Under the pieces are notes generated by a model. That model saw nothing but the letters and a program-made list of their open reading frames with translations, was not told the DNA's origin and ran no database searches. Position numbers and translations under genes: made by a program. DNA of 64,000 bases from Mariniradius saccharolyticus AK6 (GTDB lineage: Bacteria; Bacteroidota; Bacteroidia; Cytophagales; Cyclobacteriaceae). Numbering within the stretch: the stretch's first letter is position 1; each line of letters starts with the position of its first letter. Shown here piece by piece: positions 55,891 through 64,000 of the stretch. The stretch is from positions 1 through 64,000 of the forward strand of contig NZ_AMZY02000004.1 in NCBI RefSeq assembly GCF_000330725.2. The letters are read 5' to 3'.

Positions 55891-55929
55891 GAGTCCCTTC
55901 AGACAATGTCTTTGAAGGGGCTTTTTTGT
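55891..55929 (+). terminator. Terminator after the rpmB-rpmG-DUF4295 operon
   Basis: CCCTTCA (55895-55901) pairs with TGAAGGG (55913-55919), with an inner GAC/GTC stem, and a run of six T follows from 55922. It lies 28 nt after DUF4295 and before ftsY, so ftsY may be attenuated or have its own promoter. Confidence 0.75.
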
Positions 55930-55961
55930 TATATTGGACTTTTAAACAATCCTTGAAACAC

Positions 55962-56921
55962 ATGGGAATCTTCGGTTTCTTTTCGAAAGACAAAAAAGAA
56001 AGTCTCGACCAAGGTCTTCAAAAAACCTCTGAGAATATTTTTTCAAAACTCAGCAAAGCCGTCATGGGCAAATCCAAGGTCGACGAGGAGGTCTTGGACG
56101 AATTGGAAGAAATTCTCATCACCGCGGACGTAGGAGTAGATACCACCATCAAGGTCATTCGCAGGATAGAAGAACGTGTCGCCCGTGACAAATACCTCAA
56201 CGCCGCCGAATTGGATGTGATTTTGAGGGAAGAGATCGCCTTCTTGTTGGAAGAAAATAGAAGTTCCGATACATCCGATTTTGACCTGCCTGCGGATAAA
56301 AAACCGTATGTGATCATGGTCGTCGGTGTCAACGGTGTGGGAAAAACCACCACCATCGGCAAGTTGGCGCACCAATTCAAGCTCGCAGGCAAATCCGTCG
56401 TCTTGGGTGCAGCGGATACTTTCAGGGCCGCAGCCGTGGATCAATTGATCCTTTGGGGCCAACGCGTCGGTGTACCCGTGGTCTCCCACGGCATGAATAC
56501 AGACCCGGCCTCGGTTGCCTTTGATGCGGTCAAACAAGGCGTGGACAGCAAGGCTGATGTCGTGATCGTGGATACAGCAGGCAGACTACACACCAAGGTC
56601 AACCTGATGAACGAGCTGACCAAAATCAAAAAGGTGATGCAGAAATTCATCCCCGATGCCCCACACGAGATTTTGCTTGTGCTTGATGGCTCTACGGGCC
56701 AAAATGCCTTTATCCAAGCCAAGGAATTCACACGCGCCACTGAAGTCAGTGCACTTGCCATCACCAAACTCGACGGCACGGCCAAGGGCGGCGTAGTCAT
56801 CGGTATTTCCGATCAATTCAAAATCCCCGTCAAGTATATTGGTGTTGGTGAAAAAATGACCGACTTGCAGCTCTTTAACCGGAAAGAGTTTGTGGATTCT
56901 TTGTTTAAGAAAAAGGGGTAA
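55962..56921 (+). CDS. ftsY: Signal recognition particle receptor FtsY
   Basis: The 319-residue SRP GTPase docks ribosome-SRP complexes at the inner membrane. ATG at 55962 (MGIFGFFSKDKKESLD) gives the short N-terminal form without the long acidic A domain. The NG domain shows GVNGVGKTTTIGKLAH (G1), DTFRAAAVDQL, DTAGRLHTK (G3) and TKLDGTAKGG (G4), ending YIGVGEKMTDLQLFNRKEFVD. It follows DUF4295 after a terminator, as in related genomes. Confidence 0.96.
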   Translation: MGIFGFFSKDKKESLDQGLQKTSENIFSKLSKAVMGKSKVDEEVLDELEEILITADVGVDTTIKVIRRIEERVARDKYLNAAELDVILREEIAFLLEENRSSDTSDFDLPADKKPYVIMVVGVNGVGKTTTIGKLAHQFKLAGKSVVLGAADTFRAAAVDQLILWGQRVGVPVVSHGMNTDPASVAFDAVKQGVDSKADVVIVDTAGRLHTKVNLMNELTKIKKVMQKFIPDAPHEILLVLDGSTGQNAFIQAKEFTRATEVSALAITKLDGTAKGGVVIGISDQFKIPVKYIGVGEKMTDLQLFNRKEFVDSLFKKKG

Positions 56922-56926
56922 GAGGT

Positions 56927-57670
56927 TTATCTTCCACTAAGACTGAACTTCAATGGAAGCTTCATCAATACCCTTACATTCTTACCATCCCGTTTGCCGG
57001 GTGTCCACAAAAATGGATAGTCTTGCACCACACGGAGTCCCTCTTCCAACAGCAATGGGTGTATCTCTTCAGGATTAACTGCGTTCAGTTCTTCTAATTT
57101 TCCCTCCTCATTGACAACAAAAGCTATTATCAGGACACCTTCAAAACCATTCCTGCGTGCTTCCCTTGGGTACTTCAGGTTGTCAGACAAATATCCAAAC
57201 CACCCCTCTAGGCCGCCGTGCGGCGAAGGATCCTCATCAACCGGCTTTTCCCTCGGCGTCCCTTCTTCGTCAAAGTAACTTTCTGAAATTATGGTTTCGC
57301 CATTTTTAAGGATTGATGAATACAAGACTCCATTTTCGTGGTAATACAGCGTCTTTTTTTCGCCATTAGTTTGTTCGAATGTGTATTCGTATTCCTTTTC
57401 TCCGTTCTCGAAAAATTTTGACTCCGACGCCAAAATCCAATTACCAACATCGTTTTTCCGAGAGACTGATTCTTGGACCAACAAACTGTCTAGAGTAAAG
57501 ACCTTTTGGATGAGGTTAGCACTATCCACTTTGTCGATCCTAAAATAGGTGGGAGGATATTTCTGCGTGTCCCATATCTGGTGTTGATATTGATTAAGGA
57601 ACGTTACGGATTGGGCGAAGGAAAAAAAGGAAATCAATACAAAGTAAATTGTAGCTGAAATTTGCTTCAT
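56927..57670 (-). CDS. Exported TonB C-terminal domain protein with MORN-like text
   Basis: The start at 57670 gives a signal peptide (MKQISATIYFVLISFFSFAQ) and a 247-residue protein. The middle contains toxin-antitoxin-like MORN strands (ESKFFENGEKEYEYTFEQ, KKTLYYHENGVLYSSILKNG), a pattern common in Bacteroidota. The last 90 residues form a TonB-C domain (LKYPREARRNGFEGVLIIAFVVNEEGKLEELNAV...FLWTPGKRDGKNVRVLMKLPLKF). It lacks the membrane anchor of a true TonB, so it is more likely a periplasmic protein. It converges with ftsY. Confidence 0.82.
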   Translation of the reverse strand: MKQISATIYFVLISFFSFAQSVTFLNQYQHQIWDTQKYPPTYFRIDKVDSANLIQKVFTLDSLLVQESVSRKNDVGNWILASESKFFENGEKEYEYTFEQTNGEKKTLYYHENGVLYSSILKNGETIISESYFDEEGTPREKPVDEDPSPHGGLEGWFGYLSDNLKYPREARRNGFEGVLIIAFVVNEEGKLEELNAVNPEEIHPLLLEEGLRVVQDYPFLWTPGKRDGKNVRVLMKLPLKFSLSGR

Positions 57671-57786
57671 TTTGATAGTATTAGTTGTCGAAAAATACCA
57701 AAAGGACTCCAAACACAACTGCAATTCGCTAGAAAAATGTTTACCCGGGTCTCCAGCGAAAGACCCAGGTAATTTAGATATTTGGC

Positions 57787-58362
57787 TTACCTCCTCCCCG
57801 GAATCACTCCGGAGAGCGTAAGACCGATGGCATTGGCAGCATAGCTGTTTCTGAACTCGTCCGTGTAGGTCATCACGGTATAAGAAAGACCTATCGACTT
57901 ATAGGCAAACTCAAAAATCGGCCCGCTGGCGGTTTGGAATCCGAAATTGTCTCCAAGTCCACCTGCATTGAACTTGATGTTGCTGTGGATGACCAATCCC
58001 GCCCCAATGCGGAACTTGTCTGCAATGACATAATTCCCTGTGAAATGGAAAGGAATCCTCGTAAGGCGAATATGGGCATTGTCGGCAGCGGTAGTGACAT
58101 ATTTGATGCCGACCGTACTTCTAAAACGCAATTGGTCCATGCCGGGAAGTGCAAACTCACCTCCAACACCGACCGAAATGCCCTGTCCGGCGTTGACGTT
58201 TTGGTCGTTTCCATTGGTGAAATTGACCGTGGCCACCGCATCGCCGCCCAATTCCAAAGCACCCGTGATCAACAGACGAATGGGTGTATTTTTCTCTTGG
58301 GCAAATGCCAAATTGGTAACCAGGAAAAACAGAAGTGCAGCAAGTAGTTTTTGGGAGTTCAT
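57787..58362 (-). CDS. Exported small outer-membrane barrel-like protein
   Basis: The start at 58362 gives signal MNSQKLLAALLFFLVTNLAFAQ and 191 residues. Alternating strands such as GQGISVGVGGEFALPGMDQLRFRSTVGIKYV and KFRIGAGLVIHSNIKFN suggest an outer-membrane beta-barrel of eight strands, ending NAIGLTLSGVIPGRR. No family name is recognised. It is a lone gene. Confidence 0.65.
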   Translation of the reverse strand: MNSQKLLAALLFFLVTNLAFAQEKNTPIRLLITGALELGGDAVATVNFTNGNDQNVNAGQGISVGVGGEFALPGMDQLRFRSTVGIKYVTTAADNAHIRLTRIPFHFTGNYVIADKFRIGAGLVIHSNIKFNAGGLGDNFGFQTASGPIFEFAYKSIGLSYTVMTYTDEFRNSYAANAIGLTLSGVIPGRR

Positions 58363-58582
58363 AGAGGAAATGTATTTTCTAATAAAACCGATAATAAATA
58401 ATGAAATAGGAAAAAAAATCACGTTAAATATGACTTTTCGGCAGAAAGATTAACTTTTTTGGTTCAAATCCTGCAATCCTAAAGATTGTTTATTCAAAAG
58501 AATTTTTCGAAAAAATAAAGCCTCTGAAAATCAGATTTGTACAGATTCCAGTATCCTTTTCCTATGAAACCCAAGCCTTATC

Positions 58583-59344
58583 CTAACCCAAAAAATCACG
58601 CACCTCAGTGATCACCGCAGCGGGTTGCTCCGCATGTAGCCAATGCCCTGCGTTCGGGATAAAGATCGTTTGGCTATTGGGAAAAAGACGCAAAATGGAT
58701 TCTTGGTCTTCCGGCCGGATATAGTCCGAGTTTGCACCACCCATAAACAAGGTGGGTTTTGGAAAAGCTTCGTCAGCGTCAATCGCCTGACCGACGATTT
58801 CGATTTTTTTCGTGATGATCGGAAGATTGATCTTCCATTCAAAACCTCCAGCATCATTTCGTCCGAGGCTTTTGAGCAGAAATTGCCTGATGCCCACGCT
58901 GCGGATGTATTGCGCAAGGATGTCATCGGCTTCTTTGCGTGATTTGATGGCATTGACCGGGATGGCATTGAGCCCCTCCAAAATCACCTGATGGTGCAGG
59001 GGGTAATACCTGGGAGCGATATCGGCGACGATCAGTTTTTCGACCCTATCTGGATGGGACAAAGCATAATGCATCACCGTCTTTCCCCCCATCGAATGCC
59101 CCATCAGATATGCTTGTGCAATCCCCTCGTCGTCCATCAATTCGAGCAGGTCCTCAGCCATCAGATCATAGTTCCAATCGGCGCTGTGCGGAGAATCGCC
59201 ATGGTTGCGTTGGTCGACCAGGTAGAGGGTATAATCCTTCTCCAGCTCTTTGGCAATGCTGTACCAGTTATCCGCCGAACCGAACAAGCCGTGGAGGATA
59301 ATCAGCGGCTTACCGGTGCCGGATTTGCGAAAGTTAAGTTTCAT
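58583..59344 (-). CDS. Alpha/beta hydrolase (YbfF-like esterase)
   Basis: The 253-residue alpha/beta hydrolase has the oxyanion motif LHGLFGSADNW, nucleophile GHSMGGKTVMHYAL (Ser at about 98), the acid in FMGGANSDYI and the catalytic His in NAGHWLHAEQP. The spacing and DQRNHGDSPHS segment are those of YbfF-type thioesterase/esterases. It is cytosolic. The small exported protein gene 19 nt upstream may share its transcript. Confidence 0.9.
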   Translation of the reverse strand: MKLNFRKSGTGKPLIILHGLFGSADNWYSIAKELEKDYTLYLVDQRNHGDSPHSADWNYDLMAEDLLELMDDEGIAQAYLMGHSMGGKTVMHYALSHPDRVEKLIVADIAPRYYPLHHQVILEGLNAIPVNAIKSRKEADDILAQYIRSVGIRQFLLKSLGRNDAGGFEWKINLPIITKKIEIVGQAIDADEAFPKPTLFMGGANSDYIRPEDQESILRLFPNSQTIFIPNAGHWLHAEQPAAVITEVRDFLG

Positions 59345-59362
59345 TTAAACTTCAGTAATTTG

Positions 59363-59725
59363 TTAAGGCTTCCTTTTCCCGGAGAAAGTCCCCTCTGCAA
59401 TAGAACCCAATTTTACTTTTCCCTTCATGGTATCACCTGCGACAGTACCGTCGTATTCGATCAGGTTTCCTTGGATATCAAATTCCATATGAATCACGTC
59501 TCCCTTGAGCGTGCCCTTGACGGGAGTCTCTCCCAACTGCCCGGAATAGGTGCCAGTGATGACGCCTTTTTCATCCTGTTTCAAAACAAAAGTCGGAGAA
59601 CCACTTCCCATGTCCGTTTGGACTTCCATCTGCCAAGTTCCGGTGACATTCTCGGCGAGTTTGACATTAGCAGAAATCAACAAGGCCACGATGGGAAGCA
59701 GGAAAAAGAGAAAGGATCTTTTCAT
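59363..59725 (-). CDS. Exported small protein, repeated G/T beta-strand type
   Basis: The 120-residue protein has a signal peptide (MKRSFLFFLLPIVALLISAN). The mature domain reads VTGTWQMEVQTDMGSGSPTFVLKQDEKGVITGTYSGQLGETPVKGT and ends EGTFSGKRKP, a pattern of short antiparallel strands like a lipocalin-type or calycin fold. Similar text occurs in many Bacteroidota exported proteins. No function is known. It lies just upstream of the YbfF-like gene. Confidence 0.7.
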   Translation of the reverse strand: MKRSFLFFLLPIVALLISANVKLAENVTGTWQMEVQTDMGSGSPTFVLKQDEKGVITGTYSGQLGETPVKGTLKGDVIHMEFDIQGNLIEYDGTVAGDTMKGKVKLGSIAEGTFSGKRKP

Positions 59726-59774
59726 ATGTTTTTGAAATTAGGTTGGATCAAATATAAACAAAGCTGCGTGCAAA

Positions 59775-60674
59775 TCATTTCCTGTTGCCGACCCAAACAC
59801 CGACGATGACGGCCACGATCCCGATGTAATGCCCGGCCAACAGCACCTCGCCATCCAACAGCCCCCACATGATCGCCACGATCGGTATCAAATAAGTAAC
59901 GGAGCTGGCAAAAACCGGTGTCGCCACTTTGACCATGATATTGAAAAGTATCAAAGCAAGGGCCGTTCCCATCACGCCCAGCAACGCGACATATCCTGCA
60001 GCCTGGTAGGCGCCTTCGACATGCAGCAGCTTAAATGAAAACTGTGTAAATGCAAACAAATAGATCAACGCCATCGGCAAGACCATCAGCAGCGAAATCG
60101 CCGTAATCGCGACGGGTTTGAGCTCCACAAAGCGGTACTTGATGATATTGAGGTTGAATCCATAGCATATACAAGCCAAAATCACGAAAAACGCATAGGA
60201 GTTGATATCCGAAAAATCACCAAAAGCCTTTCCCTCTTTTACCATCAACAACAAGACAACACCCACAAAGGCGATCCCCAAGCCAATGCCATTCCTTTTT
60301 GTGATTTTTGAATGGAAAAACAGCGCTCCAATAATGACTACAAACAGTGGCGTCATGGCGTTGAAAACCCCGGTCAGCGAACTGCTGAGTTGGGTTTGCG
60401 CCTTGGCAAAAAGAAAGGCAGGAATGAAACTTCCCATTAGCCCAACGGTTATCAGGTTCTTAACTTGCCTGCTGTTCAATCCTTTCAGCCTTGGCAGCGA
60501 CAACGGTAGCAGAACCATCCCCGCGGCAACAATCCTGAACGCTCCTAATTCTCCGGGAGAAAATACCTCAAGCCCTCTCTTGATCAAGATGAACGAACTC
60601 CCCCAAATCAAGGCTAAGATAATCAGAAAGCCCCAAGCCTTAAGGGCGCCTTCTGCTTGGATGTCTTTGGTCAT
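59775..60674 (-). CDS. EamA-family (DMT) transporter
   Basis: The 299-residue membrane protein has ten helices in two EamA repeats. The first starts FLIILALIWGSSFILIKRGLEVFSPGELGAFRI and the second starts near ISLLMVLPMALIYLFAF. It is an inner-membrane drug/metabolite carrier of unknown substrate. It is transcribed alone. Confidence 0.9.
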   Translation of the reverse strand: MTKDIQAEGALKAWGFLIILALIWGSSFILIKRGLEVFSPGELGAFRIVAAGMVLLPLSLPRLKGLNSRQVKNLITVGLMGSFIPAFLFAKAQTQLSSSLTGVFNAMTPLFVVIIGALFFHSKITKRNGIGLGIAFVGVVLLLMVKEGKAFGDFSDINSYAFFVILACICYGFNLNIIKYRFVELKPVAITAISLLMVLPMALIYLFAFTQFSFKLLHVEGAYQAAGYVALLGVMGTALALILFNIMVKVATPVFASSVTYLIPIVAIMWGLLDGEVLLAGHYIGIVAVIVGVWVGNRK

Positions 60675-60740
60675 GGAGTCAAGGCAAAGAAAGAAGAGAT
60701 GTTAATTGGGTGGTTGAGGTAAAACTCAGCACAAAATAAA

Positions 60741-61730
60741 TCAAAATGTATAATCAGCATACACCTCACCGACCTCTTCCAAAACGGCTGAAACCTCAGC
60801 ATACGATTCCGCAGTGACCATTTGGGTACGGTAGTTTTTGAAGTTGGGCATATTCCTGAAGTAATTGGTATAGTGCCTTCTCATCTCGAGAATGCCTTGT
60901 TTTTCGCCTTTCCATTTGACAGAAAAATCAAGGTGCTTTTTGGCAACTTTGATCCTTTCTTCCAAGTCGGGGCCGGGTAGTTTTTCCCCCGTTTCGAAAT
61001 AATGTTTGATCTCGTTGAATATCCATGGGTGGCCGATGCTGGCACGACCGATCATCATGCCGTCCACGGGGTATTTTTCCCGATACTCCTTCGCCTTTTC
61101 TGGCGTATCGATATCACCGTTACCGAAAACAGGGATTTTCAGCCTTGGATTCTCCTTCACCTTGATCAGGTAAGACCAATCAGCCTCACCCTTGTACATC
61201 TGCTGACGCGTACGGGCATGGATGCTGATCGCTTGGATGCCGACATCCTGCAGCCTTTCTGCCACCTCGACGATCCGGATGGTGTCATGCGACCAGCCCA
61301 GACGGGTCTTGACGGTGACGGGAATATTGACTCGCTTCACAATCTCAGCTGTCATGGATACCATTTTGTCTATATCCAAAAGAATACCGGCTCCAGCACC
61401 TTTGCAGGCCACTTTGTGGACCGGGCAGCCATAGTTGATGTCCAAAATATCCGGTCCTGCAGCCTCCGCGATCGCAGCGGCTTCACGCATGGACTCGATT
61501 TCCGCACCGAAAATTTGGATGCCGATCGGCCGTTCGTACTCGAAGATATCGAGCTTCTGTACGGATTTCGCGGCATCACGAATCAAGCCCTCAGAGCTGA
61601 TAAACTCGGTGAACATCAAATCAGCCCCGTTTTCCTTGCAAACGGCTCGGAACGGCGGATCACTTACATCCTCCATCGGTGCCAATAGCAAGGGGAATTC
61701 CCCCAAATCCAAGTTTCCTATCTTTGCCAC
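60741..61730 (-). CDS. dusB: tRNA-dihydrouridine synthase, GTG start
   Basis: This flavoenzyme reduces uridine to dihydrouridine in tRNA. It has FPLLLAPMEDVSDPPFRAVC at the FMN site, the catalytic Cys in INYGCPVHKVACKGAGAG, and VKTRLGW and ISIHARTR further on. The frame stays open to 61790, but the ATG there overlaps the divergent CPBP gene at 61770. GTG at 61730 gives the family start (AKIGNLDLGEFPLLLAPM) and 329 residues, so it is preferred. The gap to the divergent neighbour is 39 nt. Confidence 0.92.
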   Translation of the reverse strand: MAKIGNLDLGEFPLLLAPMEDVSDPPFRAVCKENGADLMFTEFISSEGLIRDAAKSVQKLDIFEYERPIGIQIFGAEIESMREAAAIAEAAGPDILDINYGCPVHKVACKGAGAGILLDIDKMVSMTAEIVKRVNIPVTVKTRLGWSHDTIRIVEVAERLQDVGIQAISIHARTRQQMYKGEADWSYLIKVKENPRLKIPVFGNGDIDTPEKAKEYREKYPVDGMMIGRASIGHPWIFNEIKHYFETGEKLPGPDLEERIKVAKKHLDFSVKWKGEKQGILEMRRHYTNYFRNMPNFKNYRTQMVTAESYAEVSAVLEEVGEVYADYTF

Positions 61731-61769
61731 TCTTCCTAATTTGAATTTTCCTGTAAATTTACCGCAATT

Positions 61770-62711
61770 ATGGAGATTTATAAAACCCAAAGCCCTATCG
61801 CAAACAGAAGCAATTGGCTTTTATCCCTGTTTGTGATAGTGTTGGTCACGATTGGAACACTTTTGTTGCTCCAAGGAATAGCGGTCCTTCTCATCCCACC
61901 ACTCTTCGCAATCCCCTTGGATGAACTTCCCGCACTCTTGACATTAAAGTCCACTTCTCCCCATGCACGGATGGCGTTTTTGTTTATCCAAGGTTTTGGC
62001 GGAGGATTGGGCTTCTTGGCAGCGGCCTACATCATCGCCAAATGGATTGACAAAGCGGACATGGACCGTCAACAACAACTGGACCGGTTTAAGTTCATGG
62101 GAATCGCCATAACGGTAGTCATCATGCTCGGTGCCGTACTCTTCAATGCGCTGCTGATTGACTGGAACGCCCATGTAAAATTCCCAGAATTCCTGTCGGC
62201 GTTCGAAAAATTTGCGCGTGAGAGCGAAGACGAACTCATGGCGATGACGAAGTTCCTGACGGATTTCCAGAATACGGGGGAATTCCTCATGGGACTGTTG
62301 GTCATCGGAATCCTAGCGGGAATAGGCGAAGAGGTACTATTCCGCGGCGTCCTTCAACCCAAACTCCAGTTCTACATTGGCAATCCACATGTAGGGATTT
62401 GGTTGGCAGCGTTTATTTTCTCAGCCATCCACTTGCAGTTTTATGGCTTCTTGCCAAGGATGTTTTTGGGCGCTGTGTTTGGGTATCTATACCACTATTC
62501 GGGCAGTCTAACGTACCCGATTGTCGCTCATATCCTCAACAATTCGTTTACGGTCGTGATGATCTACCTGAATGGTCTGGGAAAAGTGGAATTCAATATT
62601 GAGGAAACCGAACAGGTTTCGCTGCCGCTTGCGCTGCTTGGTCTTGGAGTTCTGCTGGTCGCGTTGAGGTTTTTCAAGGAAAAAATGGCAATCCGACCGA
62701 TAGATGGATAA
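61770..62711 (+). CDS. CPBP-family intramembrane metalloprotease
   Basis: The 313-residue protein has about eight membrane helices and the CAAX/ABI protease motifs: EE...R in GIGEEVLFRGVLQPKL, FxxxH in FSAIHLQFYGFLPRMF and H in PIVAHILNNSF. Family members cleave membrane peptides or prenylated tails. DUF2007 begins 8 nt inside its end, so the genes are coupled, and cdsA follows. The role is unknown; envelope homeostasis is suggested by the cdsA neighbour. Confidence 0.9.
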   Translation: MEIYKTQSPIANRSNWLLSLFVIVLVTIGTLLLLQGIAVLLIPPLFAIPLDELPALLTLKSTSPHARMAFLFIQGFGGGLGFLAAAYIIAKWIDKADMDRQQQLDRFKFMGIAITVVIMLGAVLFNALLIDWNAHVKFPEFLSAFEKFARESEDELMAMTKFLTDFQNTGEFLMGLLVIGILAGIGEEVLFRGVLQPKLQFYIGNPHVGIWLAAFIFSAIHLQFYGFLPRMFLGAVFGYLYHYSGSLTYPIVAHILNNSFTVVMIYLNGLGKVEFNIEETEQVSLPLALLGLGVLLVALRFFKEKMAIRPIDG

Positions 62712-62910
62712 CTGGCAGCCTGTTTTCAAAGATAGTTCCCCTGTGAGGGTGGAAATCGTGAAGGCGATCTTGGAAGAAAACGACATTCCAGCAGTTGTGC
62801 TAAACAAACAAGAATCAGTATACAAATTGCATGGGGCATATGAGGTATTAGTGCCAAAAAATGAATTTCTTAAGGCAATAAATATTGTAAAGAATGAGAT
62901 CACCTTTTAG
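62704..62910 (+). CDS. DUF2007 small protein
   Basis: The 68-residue protein starts MDNWQPVFKDSSPVRVEIVK and contains ILEENDIPAVVLNKQESVYKLHG and YEVLVPKNEFLKAINIV, the DUF2007 putative signal-transduction fold (a small ferredoxin-like domain). It overlaps the CPBP gene by 8 nt and cdsA by 17 nt, so all three are translationally coupled. Its role is unknown; related small domains often regulate an adjacent membrane enzyme. Confidence 0.85.
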   Translation: MDNWQPVFKDSSPVRVEIVKAILEENDIPAVVLNKQESVYKLHGAYEVLVPKNEFLKAINIVKNEITF

Positions 62911-63751
62911 GATACGTGACCGGTTCAACATAAATAGCTATAGTAACCTTGCCCAACGGGTGATCACGGCCATTATTGGTGCCGCCATTATCATTTCCGG
63001 GTCCATCATAAGTCCTTGGCTGTATTTTTTGATTTTCGGATTGATCCAGGCTTTTTCCCAAATGGAATTCTATAAGCTTTCGGGATTGGACGGCATGCTT
63101 CCGCTCAAAAGCTACGGGACATTTCTGGGGATCATCATTTTTACGATTTCATTTGCCACGGGTATGGGGCTTTTGGATGACGAATTCTATTTCCTGATCT
63201 TTCCATTGGCCTCCCTGGTGTTTTTCATCAAACTTTACCGGAAATCCGACAAGAAACCATTTACTGGAATTGCGTTCACCTTTTTGGGGATTTTCTATGT
63301 GGCGGTTCCTTTCGCGTTGTTGAATGTGGCGGCATTTTCCGTGGATGGCTCATTCCATTATGAGGTGATTATTGGTTCCCTTTTCATTCTTTGGGCCTCG
63401 GATTCTGGAGCCTATTTTGCGGGGACGAAGTTTGGCAAGACCAAACTCTTCGAGCGGGTATCTCCCAAGAAATCATGGGAAGGATTTTTGGGCGGGGCGG
63501 CATCGGCATTGCTCGTGGCATATGTATTGTCGAAATATTTCAATTCCCTCCAAGAATGGCAATGGCTCTGCATCGCCGCTATCATCATCATCGCTGGGAC
63601 ATACGGTGACCTGATTGAGTCGCTTTTCAAGCGGAGTATCGAGATAAAAGATTCGGGAAAAACCCTTCCGGGACACGGGGGATTCATGGACCGATTTGAC
63701 GGATTGTTACTTTCGGCGCCCTTTATCGCCGCCTTTTTGAAAATCTTCTAA
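62894..63751 (+). CDS. cdsA: Phosphatidate cytidylyltransferase
   Basis: This enzyme makes CDP-diacylglycerol from CTP and phosphatidic acid at the inner membrane, the branch point of phospholipid synthesis. The 285-residue protein has about eight membrane helices. It ends with the CDP-DAG synthase signature DLIESLFKRSIEIKDSGKTLPGHGGFMDRFDGLL. The N-terminal segment before RVITAIIGAAIIISG is short. It overlaps DUF2007 by 17 nt. Confidence 0.95.
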   Translation: MRSPFRIRDRFNINSYSNLAQRVITAIIGAAIIISGSIISPWLYFLIFGLIQAFSQMEFYKLSGLDGMLPLKSYGTFLGIIIFTISFATGMGLLDDEFYFLIFPLASLVFFIKLYRKSDKKPFTGIAFTFLGIFYVAVPFALLNVAAFSVDGSFHYEVIIGSLFILWASDSGAYFAGTKFGKTKLFERVSPKKSWEGFLGGAASALLVAYVLSKYFNSLQEWQWLCIAAIIIIAGTYGDLIESLFKRSIEIKDSGKTLPGHGGFMDRFDGLLLSAPFIAAFLKIF

Positions 63752-63822
63752 TGCAACCCAAGGCATATTAAAAATCTCCTTAATATTGTACCAAATTTCA
63801 AAGTCAACTAAACAAACCCAAT

Positions 63823-64000
63823 ATGGCTTACATTGAACCGGCTCCGATCAAGGATAAAGAGAATCCTTTGGAGTCTATGATGGAAAGATTCAATCTCGCA
63901 GCACAAAAACTTGGCCTGTCAGAAGAGGTTTACAACGTGCTAAAAAACCCCGCCAAACAGGTTATCGTCTCCCTTCCGATCACCATGGACAATGGGAAGA
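63823..64000 (+). CDS. Glu/Leu/Phe/Val dehydrogenase, N-terminal part (runs off window)
   Basis: The frame starts MAYIEPAPIKDKENPLESMM and continues FNLAAQKLGLSEEVYNVLKNPAKQVIVSLPITMDNGK to the window end. This N-terminus is that of the Bacteroidota glutamate dehydrogenase family (interconverting glutamate and 2-oxoglutarate plus ammonia). Only about 59 residues are visible, so the catalytic domain cannot be checked. It would link to the ammonium transporter in this window in metabolism, not in operon. Confidence 0.8.
   Translation, partial: MAYIEPAPIKDKENPLESMMERFNLAAQKLGLSEEVYNVLKNPAKQVIVSLPITMDNGK

Overview
The window reads as chromosomal DNA of a gliding member of the Bacteroidota, most likely Cytophagales/Cyclobacteriaceae. 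The signs are the gliding-motility transporter genes gldA, gldF and gldG, many exported proteins with CarboxypepD_reg, TonB-plug and DUF4249 domains, the family set DUF5686/DUF4295/DUF5522, weak ribosome binding sites, and -7 promoter boxes resembling TAnnTTTG. I see no rRNA, tRNA, CRISPR array, insertion sequence or prophage. The content is largely housekeeping, with several accessory outer-membrane loci.

Layout. 1-6.6 kb: an unassigned, foldable stretch at the left edge, hemA, a helix-hairpin-helix protein, a stand-alone HsdR-N-like nuclease-fold protein, a Crp/Fnr regulator and two convergent Gfo/Idh/MocA oxidoreductases. 6.9-17.8 kb: a micro-oxic block holding hemN, then on the minus strand a universal-stress-like gene and a full cbb3 oxidase locus (ccoI-ccoS-ccoNO-ccoQ-ccoP-ccoG-ccoH-DsbD_2/SafE-like). 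17.9-25.9 kb: a DUF1080 protein, a lipid A acyltransferase, an ECF sigma/anti-sigma pair, gmk, nadD, a lipoprotein, a lipid kinase, a LOG-family protein and dnaN. 26-29.3 kb: the gldA-gldF-gldG operon. 29.5-39.8 kb: outer-membrane genes, including three neighbouring proteins with CarboxypepD_reg N-termini and a receptor/DUF4249 pair. 40-50.8 kb: an envelope protein, dnaK, a GroES-like gene, two related small lipoproteins, a three-repeat secreted peptide, two porins, amtB and hemB. 51.3-64 kb: a BF3164-like lipoprotein with a small Cys-rich peptide, a frameshifted HAD phosphatase, ornithine aminotransferase, DUF5522, rpmB-rpmG-DUF4295-ftsY, a TonB-C protein, several envelope and metabolic genes, dusB, a CPBP protease, DUF2007, cdsA and the start of a glutamate dehydrogenase.

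How genes fit together. Four intergenic palindromes of the form TGAY-N4-RTCA lie before the Crp/Fnr gene, hemN, the stress gene and ccoI. This suggests one FNR-type regulon linking oxygen sensing, anaerobic heme synthesis and the high-affinity oxidase. hemA, hemB and hemN in the same 50 kb supply heme. Two further regulatory regions stand out. One is an 11-bp-phased TGTTAAC array upstream of a porin_O_P gene, which looks like a Pho box. The other is a sigma-54-like -24/-12 element with an upstream inverted repeat before dnaK. All regulatory assignments are inferred from sequence pattern alone.
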